Source of the DNA: Granulibacter bethesdensis CGDNIH1
GTDB lineage: Bacteria; Pseudomonadota; Alphaproteobacteria; Acetobacterales; Acetobacteraceae
Direction of reading: 5' to 3'
DNA length: 64,000 nt
Assembly (NCBI RefSeq): GCF_000014285.2
Contig: NC_008343.2
Coordinates: 2,280,501 to 2,344,500, forward strand
Both the position numbers and the translations under genes were made by a program. The notes beneath the pieces were generated by a model. The model ran no database searches. It was not told the DNA's origin and saw nothing but the letters and a program-made list of their open reading frames with translations. This document shows positions 49,923-58,828 of this stretch, piece after piece. Numbering within the stretch: the first letter of the stretch is position 1; each line of letters opens with the position of its first letter.

Positions 49923-50488
49923 CGACCGGAACTTCACCAAATTCCGCCATCGCGAAGCCGAAAATTCTTGGCATTGCAGGCTGGTCCGGCAGCGGCAAAA
50001 CCACCCTCCTCACATCCCTGATTCCGCTTCTGAACGCATCCGGGCTACGTGTCTCCACCATCAAACATGCCCATCATGGCTTTGACCTCGATCATCCGGG
50101 CAAGGATAGCTGGCGGCACAGGGAAGCCGGGGCGCATGAGGTCATGCTGATGGGTGAGGCACGCTGGGCCTTGCTGCATGAACCTCGCGCAGATGAGGAG
50201 GCGCCCGATCTGGACCGTTTGGTACAGCGCATGGCGCTGGTAGATGTCATTCTGGTAGAGGGTTTCCGCAGTTACCCTCACCCCAAGATCGAGGTCTACC
50301 GGCCCGCAACCGGGAAACCGCCCCTCTGGCCGGACCGGCGTGACATCGTGGCGGTTGCGGCCTCGCCTTTTCCCCCGGAAACGCTGGAAGGCGGCATCCA
50401 TAAACCGTGTTTTCTGCCGCTGGATGATGTGCAGGCCGTTGCAAACTGGACGATTGGCTTTCTCAGCCGCTATGTAGCCCCGGCTTGA
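49919..50488 (+). CDS. mobB: Molybdopterin-guanine dinucleotide biosynthesis protein B
   Basis: 189-residue P-loop GTPase that helps MobA form the guanine dinucleotide form of molybdenum cofactor. Visible are IAGWSGSGKTTLLTSLIPLL (Walker A), STIKHAHHGFDLDHPGKDSW, HREAGAHEVMLMGEARWAL, and VDVILVEGFR (Walker B). It starts within the pgsA stop. moaD and moaE lie about 0.65 kb downstream, forming a cofactor cluster. Confidence 0.93.
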   Translation: MTTGTSPNSAIAKPKILGIAGWSGSGKTTLLTSLIPLLNASGLRVSTIKHAHHGFDLDHPGKDSWRHREAGAHEVMLMGEARWALLHEPRADEEAPDLDRLVQRMALVDVILVEGFRSYPHPKIEVYRPATGKPPLWPDRRDIVAVAASPFPPETLEGGIHKPCFLPLDDVQAVANWTIGFLSRYVAPA

Positions 50489-50579
50489 TCGTTCCGGTTC
50501 TGCGATCCATTGCAATATGATTGCTGTTTTGTCGTCTCTTTCCGGTTATTCCGGTTGCTATCGTTCAAGGAAGCTCGTC

Positions 50580-51074
50580 ATGCGTCGTCTGACCTTGCTG
50601 GGTATCATGCTGTCTCTGTCAGGCTGCGGCTTCGGTGATTTTCTGTCGGATACCCACACTTTCCGCAGCAACCCGAACGGGCCGATCGGCTCCAGCCCGA
50701 ACATGCTGCGGGTGCAAGGGCAACGTACCGTCACCACGCCGCTGACCACCGAGCCGGGAGATGTCTGGCCCGGTCCGATCCCGCCCACCCCCACCTTGTC
50801 CGACCTTCAGAAGCAGCAGAATAGCGTCGCGCCTGAGCTGGGCGGCGTACGACGCACACCCAATATGCCGCTTGGCACAGGTGTCATGCCGTCTCCCGCA
50901 CCCTATAAGCCGATGCCGGAAGGTAATGGAGCCGTCAAAGGCACGGAACCGGGCAGTACGGGCAGAAATACAGACGGGCAGATCATCGTCCCGAATGGAA
51001 ACGGCACCAGTACGGTGATCGAGCCTGACGGAACGGTCCGCACCATTCCAACCCCCAAGGACAAGACACGCTGA
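50580..51074 (+). CDS. Putative lipoprotein, Pro/Gly-rich, unknown function
   Basis: 164 residues, from an ATG preceded by AAGGAAGCTCGTC. The N-terminus MRRLTLLGIMLSLSGCGFGD has a lipobox (LSGC), so the mature protein is lipid-anchored. The rest is low in hydrophobic content and rich in Pro, Gly, Thr and Asn (PGPIPPTPT, GNGAVKGTEPGSTGRN), probably disordered. No domain is recognised. It sits between mobB and moaD, but the link may be only positional. Confidence 0.7.
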   Translation: MRRLTLLGIMLSLSGCGFGDFLSDTHTFRSNPNGPIGSSPNMLRVQGQRTVTTPLTTEPGDVWPGPIPPTPTLSDLQKQQNSVAPELGGVRRTPNMPLGTGVMPSPAPYKPMPEGNGAVKGTEPGSTGRNTDGQIIVPNGNGTSTVIEPDGTVRTIPTPKDKTR

Positions 51075-51140
51075 CGTGTTGCTGCCCGAGGATATCGTTT
51101 TTTTATTGATTGCTCGACGTGGAGGCTGATCGGAACACCA

Positions 51141-51404
51141 ATGAAGGAGGGGCTACATATCGTTTATTTCGCGTGGCTTCGCGACCGGATCGGTCGTAAT
51201 GAGGAACACGTGCCGTTACCTCCGGGTGTCGCGAATGTCGGTGGGCTGATCACCTGGCTGCGTGGACGCGGCAGGGATTACAAATCAGCGCTCGCCACTG
51301 AAAATCGCATCCGCTGTGCCGTCAATCATGAGGTTGCGGCGCTCGACACGCCCATCTCTCCGGGGGATGAAGTCGGGTTTTTCCCCCCGATCACAGGCGG
51401 ATAA
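51141..51404 (+). CDS. moaD: Molybdopterin synthase sulfur carrier subunit
   Basis: 87-residue ubiquitin-like carrier, ending in the C-terminal Gly-Gly (PPITGG) that becomes a thiocarboxylate. The N-terminal strand HIVYFAWLRDRIG and CAVNHEVAALDTPISPGDEVG fit MoaD. It supplies sulfur to MoaE, encoded 6 bp downstream. An ATG at 51141 follows GGAGGCTGATCGGAACACCA. Confidence 0.94.
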   Translation: MKEGLHIVYFAWLRDRIGRNEEHVPLPPGVANVGGLITWLRGRGRDYKSALATENRIRCAVNHEVAALDTPISPGDEVGFFPPITGG

Positions 51405-51410
51405 CCCCTT

Positions 51411-51899
51411 ATGATCCCCCCGCTCCCGCGTATTGCGGTTCAGGCTGATCCCTTTGATATGACAAGGGAATATGAAGCCCTGATCGCAGGACAGCGCCGG
51501 ATCGGGGGGGTTGGCAGCTTTGTCGGCGTGGTGCGCGGTGAAAGCGCCGGGCAGAGCGAACAGTTACAGGGCATGACCCTGGAACACTATCCCGGCATGA
51601 CCGAAAAACAGATCCACCGCATTGCCGAAGAAGCCATCCGGCGCTGGTCCCTGCTGGGCTGCACCATTATCCACCGGATCGGCTACCTCCCTGCCGGTGC
51701 CCCTATCGTTCTGGTGATGACCGCCGCACCGCACCGTGAGGCTGCGCTGCAATCGACCTCCTTTCTGATCGACTGGCTGAAGACCAAAGCCCCGTTCTGG
51801 AAACAGGAGCATCTGGAAGACGGCACCACACGCTGGGTCGCAGCAAGGGATGAGGATGAGATCGCCGCCGATCGCTGGAATATCGTCAGCGCCTCTTGA
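51411..51899 (+). CDS. moaE: Molybdopterin synthase catalytic subunit
   Basis: 162 residues. Converts precursor Z into molybdopterin with sulfur from MoaD. Visible are GGVGSFVGVVRGESAG, LEHYPGMTEKQIHRIAEEA, GCTIIHRIGYLPAGAPIVLV, and the active-site KTKAPFWKQEHLEDGTTRWV with two Lys residues. Its stop codon overlaps the -35 box of the copper promoter that follows. Confidence 0.96.
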   Translation: MIPPLPRIAVQADPFDMTREYEALIAGQRRIGGVGSFVGVVRGESAGQSEQLQGMTLEHYPGMTEKQIHRIAEEAIRRWSLLGCTIIHRIGYLPAGAPIVLVMTAAPHREAALQSTSFLIDWLKTKAPFWKQEHLEDGTTRWVAARDEDEIAADRWNIVSAS

Positions 51900-51926
51900 C
51901 CTTCCAGTGCTGGAACCTTCCATTTT
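51896..51926 (+). promoter_or_regulatory. CueR-type copper promoter for copZ-copA-cueR
   Basis: The -35 TTGACC (51896-51901) is followed by a 19-bp spacer containing the perfect dyad TTCCAG-TG-CTGGAA (51902-51915) and a -10 candidate CATTTT (51921-51926). This reproduces the E. coli copA promoter style, with the same TTGACC and an overlong 19-bp spacer that MerR-type activators untwist. The moaE stop TGA (51897-51899) lies inside the -35. The position 89 bp before copZ fits. Confidence 0.8.
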
Positions 51927-51973
51927 TCAAGCTGTTCCAGATCAGACAGGGCCGTGATGCCGGTCTGATAAGA

Positions 51974-52000
51974 TCCATCTGGCAAGCTCCATCTGGCAAG
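51974..52000 (+). repeat. 13-bp tandem duplication in the copZ leader
   Basis: TCCATCTGGCAAG occurs at 51974-51986 and again at 51988-52000, a period of 14. It lies between the CueR promoter and copZ, so the repeat is in the 5' untranslated RNA, ending at the GGAAAG ribosome site. Confidence 0.8.
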
Positions 52001-52014
52001 GAAAGAAACGGTCG

Positions 52015-52221
52015 ATGACCCCAACCACCATTCTCGCGATCAAGGGCATGACCTGTGAAGGCTGTGTCAATGCCGTTCGCCGCATTCTGCTGGCTGTGCC
52101 GGGCGTTTCCGATGCCTCCGTAACCCTTGGGCGGGCCGAGATCAGCGGCGGGGAAACCGCAAGGCTGATGGAAGCGGTACGCGATGCGGGCTTCGGTGCC
52201 GAGATTCTCGCAACGGAGTAA
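52015..52221 (+). CDS. copZ: Copper chaperone, heavy-metal-associated domain
   Basis: 68-residue single HMA domain with MTCEGC near residue 12, the C-x2-C copper(I) site, in the usual beta-alpha-beta-beta-alpha-beta layout (ILAIKGMTCEGCVNAVRRIL, then VSDASVTLGRAEISG). It lies 5 bp before copA, so it probably hands copper(I) to the pump. GGAAAG precedes the ATG. Confidence 0.9.
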   Translation: MTPTTILAIKGMTCEGCVNAVRRILLAVPGVSDASVTLGRAEISGGETARLMEAVRDAGFGAEILATE

Positions 52222-52226
52222 CCCCG

Positions 52227-54413
52227 ATGCCGGTTGAAACGATGCCATCCGGTTCCGCCCGGCAGGAGCTGGATATCACCGGCATGACCTGCGCCAGTTG
52301 CTCCGGCCGTGTGGAGCGGGCGCTGCGCAATGTCGAGGGCGTCAGCCGGGCGGTGGTTTCCCTTATCAGCCATCGCGCCCTGGTCGAAGGCTCCGCCCGG
52401 ATCGAAACACTGGTAGCGGCCGTGACCCGCTCCGGCTTTACCGCCACCCCGCTGACGGGAGAGCGCGAACAGGAAGAACGGATCGAGCAACAGGCACGCA
52501 GGGCGACCCGGCAGGAAGCGCTGCGCGTGCTGCTCTCCGCGCTGTTGACGGCGCCTTTGCTGCTGCCCATGCTTGGAGTGCCTCTACCCGGGCTGCTGAT
52601 GCTGGTGCTGGCAGGCATCGTCCAGATCGGTTTCGGATACCGTTTCTATATCGCTGCATGGCGAGGCTTGCGGGCCGGAGCCGGCAATATGGACCAGCTG
52701 GTCGCCATCGGCACCAGCGCTGCTTTTCTTTACAGTGCCATCGCCGTGCTGTGCGGGGACAGTGAACACGGCTATTTCGATGCCTCCGCTGTCGTCATCA
52801 GCCTGATCCTGTTCGGGCGCTGGCTGGAAAGCCGGGCGCGGCAGGCCACCGGCTCTGCCACGCGCGCTCTTTCGGCCCTCCGCCCCGACACCGCACGGCT
52901 ACAGAATGGCGATGAAGAACGCCTTGTTCCCGCAAGCCACCTGATGCCGGAAGATATCGTGATCATCCGCCCCGGCGAGCGCTTCGCCGCCGATGGAAAG
53001 GTTGTGTCCGGCCAATCCGATGCGGATGAAAGCCTGCTGACCGGGGAAAGCCATCCGGTTCCCAAGCACCCCGGTGATTCCGTCATCGGCGGCGCTATGA
53101 ACGGTTCCGGTCTGCTGAGGGTGCGCGTCACAGCCACCGTCAATGATGGGACACTCGCGCGCGTGATTTCGCTGGTGCGGGAAGCGGAAGCCAGCCGTGC
53201 CCCGGTACAGCGGCTGGTCGACCAGGTCGCCGCTATTTTCGTACCTGGCGTGGTGACAATCGCCGTGCTGACATTTCTGGGGTGGTGGATCATCGGCCAT
53301 GACATTGCGAACGGGTTCCGCGCTGCCGTCTCCGTGCTGGTGATCGCCTGCCCCTGTGCGCTGGGGCTGGCCACGCCCGCTGCCCTTATTACCGGCACCG
53401 GAATCGCTGCCAGACGCGGTATTCTGATCCGCGATGCCGCCAGTCTGGAGCGGGCAGGCAGCATTGATACCGTGGCACTGGATAAAACCGGCACGATCAC
53501 GGAAGGCAAGCCGGTGCTGCATGAGATCATTCTGCTGCCCTCCGCCCCGATCGGCATGGACAAAGCCACGATCCTGCGTCTGGCCGCTGCCGCCGAGTCG
53601 GGCAGTACCCACCCGCTGGCGCATGCCGTCCGTGAATCGGCCCTGACCAAGGGAACAACTCTCCCGATGCCGGATTTCCTTCAGGAGCGTCCGGGGGAAG
53701 GCGTGATCGCCCATGTCTCCGGCCATGAAATCGCCATCGGCAATGCGGCGCTGTTCACTCATCTGGACATCCCCGACAGCCCGCAAGCCATGGCCTTGGA
53801 ACAGGAGACACCGGCCGCCATCCTGCGGGTTGCCATTGATCGCATTCCTGCTGCGTTGTTACTGGTCGAGGATACGCTTCGCCCCGGTGCCGCTGTCGCC
53901 ATCCGCCGCATTCACGCCACCGGCTGCACAGTGATGCTGCTGACCGGTGATACCGAAGCGTCCGGCCTCAAGGCGGCAAAGACCGCAGGGATTGAACTGG
54001 TCGAAACCAGATTGCGCCCCGAAGACAAGGCCGCCCGGATCGCCGCATGGCAAGCCAAAGGCCATGTCGTTGCCATGGTCGGCGACGGCGTCAACGATGC
54101 ACCGTCTCTGGCGCAGGCCGATCTCGGAATCGCCATTGGCACCGGAGCCGATGCGGCCCGCCATGCAGCCGGCGTTATCCTGATGCGACCGGAGCCGGGC
54201 CTGATTGCCGACGCCATTTCGCTCAGCCGCGCCACAAGGCGTAAAATCCGGCAGAATCTGTTCTGGGCCTTTATCTATAATGCCATCGGTCTGCCCTTTG
54301 CGGCTCTGGGCCTGCTCAACCCCGTGATCGCGGGAGCGGCCATGGCCTTCTCGTCAGTCAGTGTGGTGGTCAATGCACTGCTGCTGAAACGCTGGAACCC
54401 CTCCTCTCCTTAA
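52227..54413 (+). CDS. copA: Copper(I)-translocating P-type ATPase
   Basis: 728-residue P1B ATPase. One N-terminal HMA domain (about residues 12-78) has MTCASC. Eight membrane helices; the ion-binding CPC in VIACPCALGLATPAALIT. Phosphorylation site ALDKTGTITEGKPVL (Asp), nucleotide-binding SGSTHPLAHAV (His-Pro), and hinge MVGDGVNDAPSLAQADLGIA. The C-terminal helices IYNAIGLPFAALGLLNP and MAFSSVSVVVNALLL match the Cu(I) subgroup. It pumps copper out of the cytoplasm. 5 bp after copZ, 20 bp before cueR. Confidence 0.96.
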   Translation: MPVETMPSGSARQELDITGMTCASCSGRVERALRNVEGVSRAVVSLISHRALVEGSARIETLVAAVTRSGFTATPLTGEREQEERIEQQARRATRQEALRVLLSALLTAPLLLPMLGVPLPGLLMLVLAGIVQIGFGYRFYIAAWRGLRAGAGNMDQLVAIGTSAAFLYSAIAVLCGDSEHGYFDASAVVISLILFGRWLESRARQATGSATRALSALRPDTARLQNGDEERLVPASHLMPEDIVIIRPGERFAADGKVVSGQSDADESLLTGESHPVPKHPGDSVIGGAMNGSGLLRVRVTATVNDGTLARVISLVREAEASRAPVQRLVDQVAAIFVPGVVTIAVLTFLGWWIIGHDIANGFRAAVSVLVIACPCALGLATPAALITGTGIAARRGILIRDAASLERAGSIDTVALDKTGTITEGKPVLHEIILLPSAPIGMDKATILRLAAAAESGSTHPLAHAVRESALTKGTTLPMPDFLQERPGEGVIAHVSGHEIAIGNAALFTHLDIPDSPQAMALEQETPAAILRVAIDRIPAALLLVEDTLRPGAAVAIRRIHATGCTVMLLTGDTEASGLKAAKTAGIELVETRLRPEDKAARIAAWQAKGHVVAMVGDGVNDAPSLAQADLGIAIGTGADAARHAAGVILMRPEPGLIADAISLSRATRRKIRQNLFWAFIYNAIGLPFAALGLLNPVIAGAAMAFSSVSVVVNALLLKRWNPSSP

Positions 54414-54433
54414 ACTATCGGAGGATCATCCCC

Positions 54434-54952
54434 TTGCCTGACACACCGGAACCGGATCACACGCACGATCATCGGGGTGGTCTTGCCATCGGCGAGGTCT
54501 CACGCCTGTCCGGCCTGCCTGCGAAAACCATCCGTTATTACGAGCAAGCCGGGCTGCTGCCCCCTCCGTCTCGCAGCGATAATCAGTATCGCCGCTACAA
54601 CCACGAGGTGCTGGAACGCCTGCGTTTTCTGTCAACCGCACGTGGGCTGGGCTTTCCATTGCAGGAGCTGAAAATGCTGATGGCCCTGCGCTCAGACCCG
54701 CATCGCGCGAGTCGCGAGGTCAAATCACTGGCCCTGAAACATATTGAGCGTCTGGAGATTGATATTGCTCGGCTTCAGACCATGCGAGACACGTTGCAGG
54801 GACTGACTGCCGCTTGCGCGGGCGATGACTGCCCCGCCTGCACAATTCTGGATGCGCTCAACAGCGCAGGTACCCATACGCAAAACGGTGCGGGCACCAA
54901 AGCACCCGCACCGTTCTGTCAGACTGAGCCGGAAAACCGGAACAATCAGTAA
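54434..54952 (+). CDS. cueR: Copper-responsive MerR-family regulator (CueR-like)
   Basis: 172 residues from a TTG start with GGAGG ten bases upstream. The MerR HTH is seen as IGEVSRLSGLPAKTIRYYEQ, with RRYNHEVLERLRFLSTARGL in the wing. The metal loop reads CAGDDCPAC: the CueR C-x7-C spacing is kept, but an extra Cys lies between. The long N-terminus with His residues (HTHDH) and a charged tail are added. The gene is the last of the copper operon, so activator and target are co-transcribed; the promoter at 51896 is its likely site. It overlaps the convergent EF-hand gene by 7 bp. Confidence 0.88.
   Translation: MPDTPEPDHTHDHRGGLAIGEVSRLSGLPAKTIRYYEQAGLLPPPSRSDNQYRRYNHEVLERLRFLSTARGLGFPLQELKMLMALRSDPHRASREVKSLALKHIERLEIDIARLQTMRDTLQGLTAACAGDDCPACTILDALNSAGTHTQNGAGTKAPAPFCQTEPENRNNQ
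54881..54915 (-). terminator. Terminator of the EF-hand gene inside cueR
   Basis: AACGGTGCGGG and CCCGCACCGTT (54884-54894 and 54905-54915) form an 11-bp perfect stem with a 10-nt loop. Read on the minus strand the hairpin ends in a short T-run (TTTTG), so it would terminate transcription from the EF-hand gene. It lies within cueR coding DNA, so it also encodes cueR residues. Confidence 0.6.
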
Positions 54953-55377
54953 GCCAGCAGTGCCACCAGCGCGCGGCCATTCTCGGTGGTCAGCTCAGCC
55001 GGGCTCAGCGTGCCGTCATGATCCGGGTCGGCCTTTTTGAAATAGGCATCGACCAGCTTCAGCCATTCGGCCTTGTCCAGAGAACCGTCATGGTCGGGAT
55101 CGAAGGCAGCCAAAGCCTTCTTGCCGAGGATACCGGTCAGCTCGGACGCATCCAGCGTGCCTTCGTGATCAGTGTCCAGAGCGTCGAACTTCGCTTCAGC
55201 GGCCTTATGGGCCTCTTCCAGGCTGACAGTGCCGTCATTGTCGGGGTCAAGGCGGCTCATCACCAGGCTGGTGTCATGCGGGGTCGCATCAACAGCGGCC
55301 ATGGCAACATGGGACAGGCCCTGAGAAGCCAGAATGGACAGACCGAACGCGGCGGTCATCAGAACAGTTTTACGCAT
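54946..55377 (-). CDS. Secreted EF-hand calcium-binding protein
   Basis: 143 residues from the ATG at 55377 (AGGAGTTCACATA upstream). A signal peptide (MRKTVLMTAAFGLSILASQG, cleavage near MAAVD) is followed by four EF-hand loops: DPDNDGTVSLEE, DTDHEGTLDASE, DPDHDGSLDKAE and DPDHDGTLSPAE, roughly every 35 residues. All but the second hold the usual D-x-D-x-DG; the second reads D-x-D-x-EG. Calcium binding is expected; the role (signalling, envelope) is not known. Convergent with cueR, overlapping its end. Confidence 0.85.
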   Translation of the reverse strand: MRKTVLMTAAFGLSILASQGLSHVAMAAVDATPHDTSLVMSRLDPDNDGTVSLEEAHKAAEAKFDALDTDHEGTLDASELTGILGKKALAAFDPDHDGSLDKAEWLKLVDAYFKKADPDHDGTLSPAELTTENGRALVALLAY

Positions 55378-55521
55378 TATGTGAACTCCTATTGCACTTT
55401 CTGCAATAAATAGGCCCCATAAATGCAGAACATGCAAGCGGATAATGCGCAAACCTTTCAAAAAGGTCGCGCATACGACTTATGCAGCAGCAGAATGAGT
55501 GAGAAAAAGCGGACAGACCCG

Positions 55522-56436
55522 TCAGCGCGTGGGGCGCGGCGGCGTATGAGCGTAATCGTAGAAGCCACGGCCTGTTTTACGGCCCAGCCACCCGGCTTCG
55601 ACATATTTTACCAGCAACGGGCAAGGACGATATTTACTGTCGGAAAGACCGTCGTACAAAACCTGCATGATGGAAAGGCAGGTATCGAGGCCGATAAAAT
55701 CCGCCAGTTCCAGCGGCCCCATTCTGTGGCTGGCCCCCAGCCGCATGGCAGTGTCAATTCCGCTGACAGTGGCCACGCCCTCGTAAAGCGCAAAAACCGC
55801 CTCGTTGATCATCGGCACCAGAATACGGTTGACGATGAAGGCCGGGAAATCCTCGGCCACTGAAATGGTTTTATCCAGTCGCTGCGCCAGAGCGCTGACA
55901 GCAGCAAAGGTCCGATCATCCGTCGCAATGCCGCGGATGATCTCCACCAGCTTCATCACCGGCACCGGGTTCATGAAATGCAGCCCGATGAATTTCTCCG
56001 GCCGGTCCGTACTCGCCCCCAACCGGGTGATCGAAATGGAGGACGTATTGGTGGCCAGAATACAATCCGGCTTCATATGAGGCGCCAGAAGCTTGTAGAG
56101 CGCTTTTTTGGCTTCTTCCTTTTCGGTGATGGCCTCGACCACCAGATCGCACTCACTGAGCCGATCATAACCGACCGCCGTGACGATACGCGTCAGCGCC
56201 GCCGCTTTCTGCTGCTCTGTTGTTAATCCAGCCTTGATCTGCCGATCCAGATTGACGCGAATCGTCGTCATGGCACGATCCAGAGCTTCCGCTCTGATAT
56301 CGGTCAGTACCACCTCGATCCCTGCCAGGGCACAGACATGAGCAATGCCGTTGCCCATCAACCCCGCACCGACCACACCGATTTTTCGGATGGGATAAGA
56401 TGTGGCTTCAGAAAGAGGCAAAGGCTCGACGCTCAT
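55522..56436 (-). CDS. hbd: 3-hydroxybutyryl-CoA dehydrogenase
   Basis: 304 residues. NAD-binding IGVVGAGLMGNGIAHVCALA, the catalytic region ATNTSSISITRLG (Ser/Asn), and GLHFMNPVPVMKLVEIIRG (His-Asn). C-terminal domain FIVNRILVPMINEAVFALYE, with GIDTAMRLGASHRMGPLELAD. ATG at 56436 follows AGGAATATATCG. It oxidises (S)-3-hydroxybutyryl-CoA or reduces acetoacetyl-CoA. Downstream of etfA on the same strand, the common alphaproteobacterial order. Confidence 0.92.
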   Translation of the reverse strand: MSVEPLPLSEATSYPIRKIGVVGAGLMGNGIAHVCALAGIEVVLTDIRAEALDRAMTTIRVNLDRQIKAGLTTEQQKAAALTRIVTAVGYDRLSECDLVVEAITEKEEAKKALYKLLAPHMKPDCILATNTSSISITRLGASTDRPEKFIGLHFMNPVPVMKLVEIIRGIATDDRTFAAVSALAQRLDKTISVAEDFPAFIVNRILVPMINEAVFALYEGVATVSGIDTAMRLGASHRMGPLELADFIGLDTCLSIMQVLYDGLSDSKYRPCPLLVKYVEAGWLGRKTGRGFYDYAHTPPRPTR

Positions 56437-56560
56437 GACGATATATTCCTGTTGCGGATCATGATGCCTGCCAATCGATGCAAAGGGGAGCATGGACCGA
56501 CAAGCGTATCATCGTCACGCAGCAAGGCACGATTCAACACGGGACGCAAAGAGGCTTTGA

Positions 56561-57490
56561 TCAGAGTGCTTTTTCAAGGGCGGGAAGCGCCTCGAACAAA
56601 TCGCCGACATAACCGTAATCGGCCACCTGAAAGATCGGCGCATCCGGATCTTTGTTGATGGCGACGATGACCCGGCTGTCCTTCATCCCCGCCAGATGCT
56701 GGATGGCGCCGGAGATACCGACCGCGATATACAGTTCCGGCGCGACAATCTTGCCGGTCTGCCCGACCTGATAATCATTCGGCGCGTACCCTGCATCCAC
56801 AGCGGCGCGGGATGCACCGACCGCAGCATTCAGCTTCCGGGCAACCCGGTCCAGCAGCGCGAAATTTTCGGCGCTCTGCATTCCCTTGCCGCCGGAAATC
56901 ACGATCCGGGCGGAACCGAGTTCCGGTCGTTCGCTGGCCGTCAGCGCCTCCGACACGAAGCGGGAGCCGCCTTCGACCGGCACGGCGGAAGACTGAACGA
57001 TGTCGGCAGAGCCACCTTCGGAGGGAACCGGTTCGAAACTGGCAGCCCGCACGGTGATGACCTTTACAGGGTCTGCCGAACGCACGGTTGCCAGCGCATT
57101 ACCGGCATAGATCGGTCGCACGAAGGTATCGGAAGATTCAACGCTGCAAATATCGCTAATCGGCTGCACATCCAGCAACGCCGCCGCGCGGGGCAGCACA
57201 TTCTTGCCCGTGGCGGAAGCCGGCGCAAGGATATGGGAATAATCCGGCGCCAACGCCACCAGCAGGGCCGCCAACGGCTCCGCCAGCGCATGGGCATAGG
57301 AAGGGGCATCGGCGGTCACAACACGTGACACACCGGGAATGGCGGCAGCCTGGGCAGCGACCCCCCCGACATCCTGCCCGGCGACCAGGATATGGAGGTC
57401 TCCGCCCAGTTTCCGGGCGGCGGCAATGGCGCTGCGGGTCGCCTGTTTCAGCGTGCGCCCGTCATGTTCAGCAAGAACCAGTGCGGTCAT
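56561..57490 (-). CDS. etfA: Electron transfer flavoprotein subunit alpha
   Basis: 309 residues. The N-terminal part binds AMP-like ligand; the C-terminal FAD-binding domain has [19 protein letters not shown]-type (here [19 protein letters not shown]), [20 protein letters not shown], and [20 protein letters not shown]. It collects electrons from acyl-CoA and other dehydrogenases. 3 bp after etfB; together they form the heterodimer. Confidence 0.96.
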   Translation of the reverse strand: MTALVLAEHDGRTLKQATRSAIAAARKLGGDLHILVAGQDVGGVAAQAAAIPGVSRVVTADAPSYAHALAEPLAALLVALAPDYSHILAPASATGKNVLPRAAALLDVQPISDICSVESSDTFVRPIYAGNALATVRSADPVKVITVRAASFEPVPSEGGSADIVQSSAVPVEGGSRFVSEALTASERPELGSARIVISGGKGMQSAENFALLDRVARKLNAAVGASRAAVDAGYAPNDYQVGQTGKIVAPELYIAVGISGAIQHLAGMKDSRVIVAINKDPDAPIFQVADYGYVGDLFEALPALEKAL

Positions 57491-57493
57491 GAT

Positions 57494-58243
57494 TCAGATC
57501 ACCTTCGCTTCGGTCTTCAGCTTCGACACCAGTTCATCGACAGAGCCGACTTTCACTCCTCCCTGACGCGGCGGCGGTTCTGCCACACGCAACACGGTCA
57601 GACGCGGGGATGCATCGACCCCGAGATCAGCCGGAGTCATGGTCTGTATCGGCTTCTTTTTCGCCTTCATAATGTTCGGAAGGCTGGCATAGCGCGGCTC
57701 ATTCAGCCGCAGATCCGCCGTCACGACGGCCGGCAGGGAAAGCTGCACGGTCTGCGCGCCGCCATCAATTTCACGGGTGACGGTGATGCCGCCATTTTCC
57801 ACCGCAACAGCGCTGGCAAACGTGCCCTGCGGCCAGCCGAGCAATGCCGCCAGCATCTGGCCGGTGGCATTCATGTCGTCATCAATGGCCTGCTTACCCA
57901 TGACGACCAGTCCAGGCTGTTCCTGCTGCACCAGAGCACGGAGGATCTTGGCGACGCCCAGTGGCTCCACCGTCTCTTCAACCTGTACCAGAATGCCACG
58001 ATCAGCACCCATCGCCATACCGGTGCGCAGCGTATCCTGTGCCTGTGCCGGACCGACGGAAACGACGACGATTTCGGTCGCCACGCCTTTTTCCTTCAGG
58101 CGCACGGCTTCCTCAACCGCGATTTCATCGAACGGATTCATCGACATTTTTACACCGGCCGTTTCAACCCCGGTGCCATCGGCCCTGACCCGAACCTGAA
58201 CGTTGTAATCGACTACCCGTTTGACCGGGACGAGGATCTTCAT
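57494..58243 (-). CDS. etfB: Electron transfer flavoprotein subunit beta
   Basis: 249 residues from the ATG at 58243. Visible are [18 protein letters not shown] at the N-terminus, [40 protein letters not shown] (the ETF-beta signature region), and [16 protein letters not shown]. It pairs with etfA, next gene. The frame is open 34 codons upstream without similarity. Confidence 0.96.
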   Translation of the reverse strand: MKILVPVKRVVDYNVQVRVRADGTGVETAGVKMSMNPFDEIAVEEAVRLKEKGVATEIVVVSVGPAQAQDTLRTGMAMGADRGILVQVEETVEPLGVAKILRALVQQEQPGLVVMGKQAIDDDMNATGQMLAALLGWPQGTFASAVAVENGGITVTREIDGGAQTVQLSLPAVVTADLRLNEPRYASLPNIMKAKKKPIQTMTPADLGVDASPRLTVLRVAEPPPRQGGVKVGSVDELVSKLKTEAKVI

Positions 58244-58467
58244 GGCGGTTCCCGCTGCGTTTGAATGTCCGGAGCCATGATGAGGCCATATCGACCGCCA
58301 CCATGCCGAGCTGACCGCCCGGTGCATAAACCGGCAACCAGACAAGGCGGCACGGCATTACTTCCCGGAACGGCGCACTGGATATGCAAGCGGGTCGCAA
58401 GGCTGTCAAACCGCTTCCGTGCAGCCCTGTTCCGGAAAAACCGCTTCAGTCCCCTCGGCGCCGGATA

Positions 58468-58656
58468 TCAGCGCCAGACATTGAAGGCCAGCACACATAA
58501 CAGGATCGCAATCCCCTGAAACAAAATACGATAGCGCATCAGCTTGTTGGAACGCTCCGGACTGCCGCCGGAACCGACCGAGCCGATACCGGCCACAAGC
58601 GTTCCCACAACCAGAGCCATGGAGATGACAAGCAGGATCAGGGCGATTGTATGCAT
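58468..58656 (-). CDS. Twin transmembrane protein (HIG1-like)
   Basis: 62 residues with two helices (about 4-26 and 44-60) joined by a short polar loop, SGGSPERSNKLMRYRILFQG. This is the small twin-TM family common just upstream of etfBA in alphaproteobacteria. 224 bp separate it from etfB. Role unproved; the loop resembles HIG1-type proteins of respiratory membranes. Confidence 0.75.
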   Translation of the reverse strand: MHTIALILLVISMALVVGTLVAGIGSVGSGGSPERSNKLMRYRILFQGIAILLCVLAFNVWR

Positions 58657-58828
58657 CCGAACCTCTTACCGCGACTCGGCCTGGCTGCCCATACAGGACT
58701 TGCATGACCATCGGGAAATAAACACATGCCCTTGACGGCAGCGTTCCACTATGTGCCAGCACCTGCCCGATTTTTATTGTGACCCGGCGTGGACACCCTG
58801 TCAGCGCCAGACCTGCCGAGTGCCCGCC

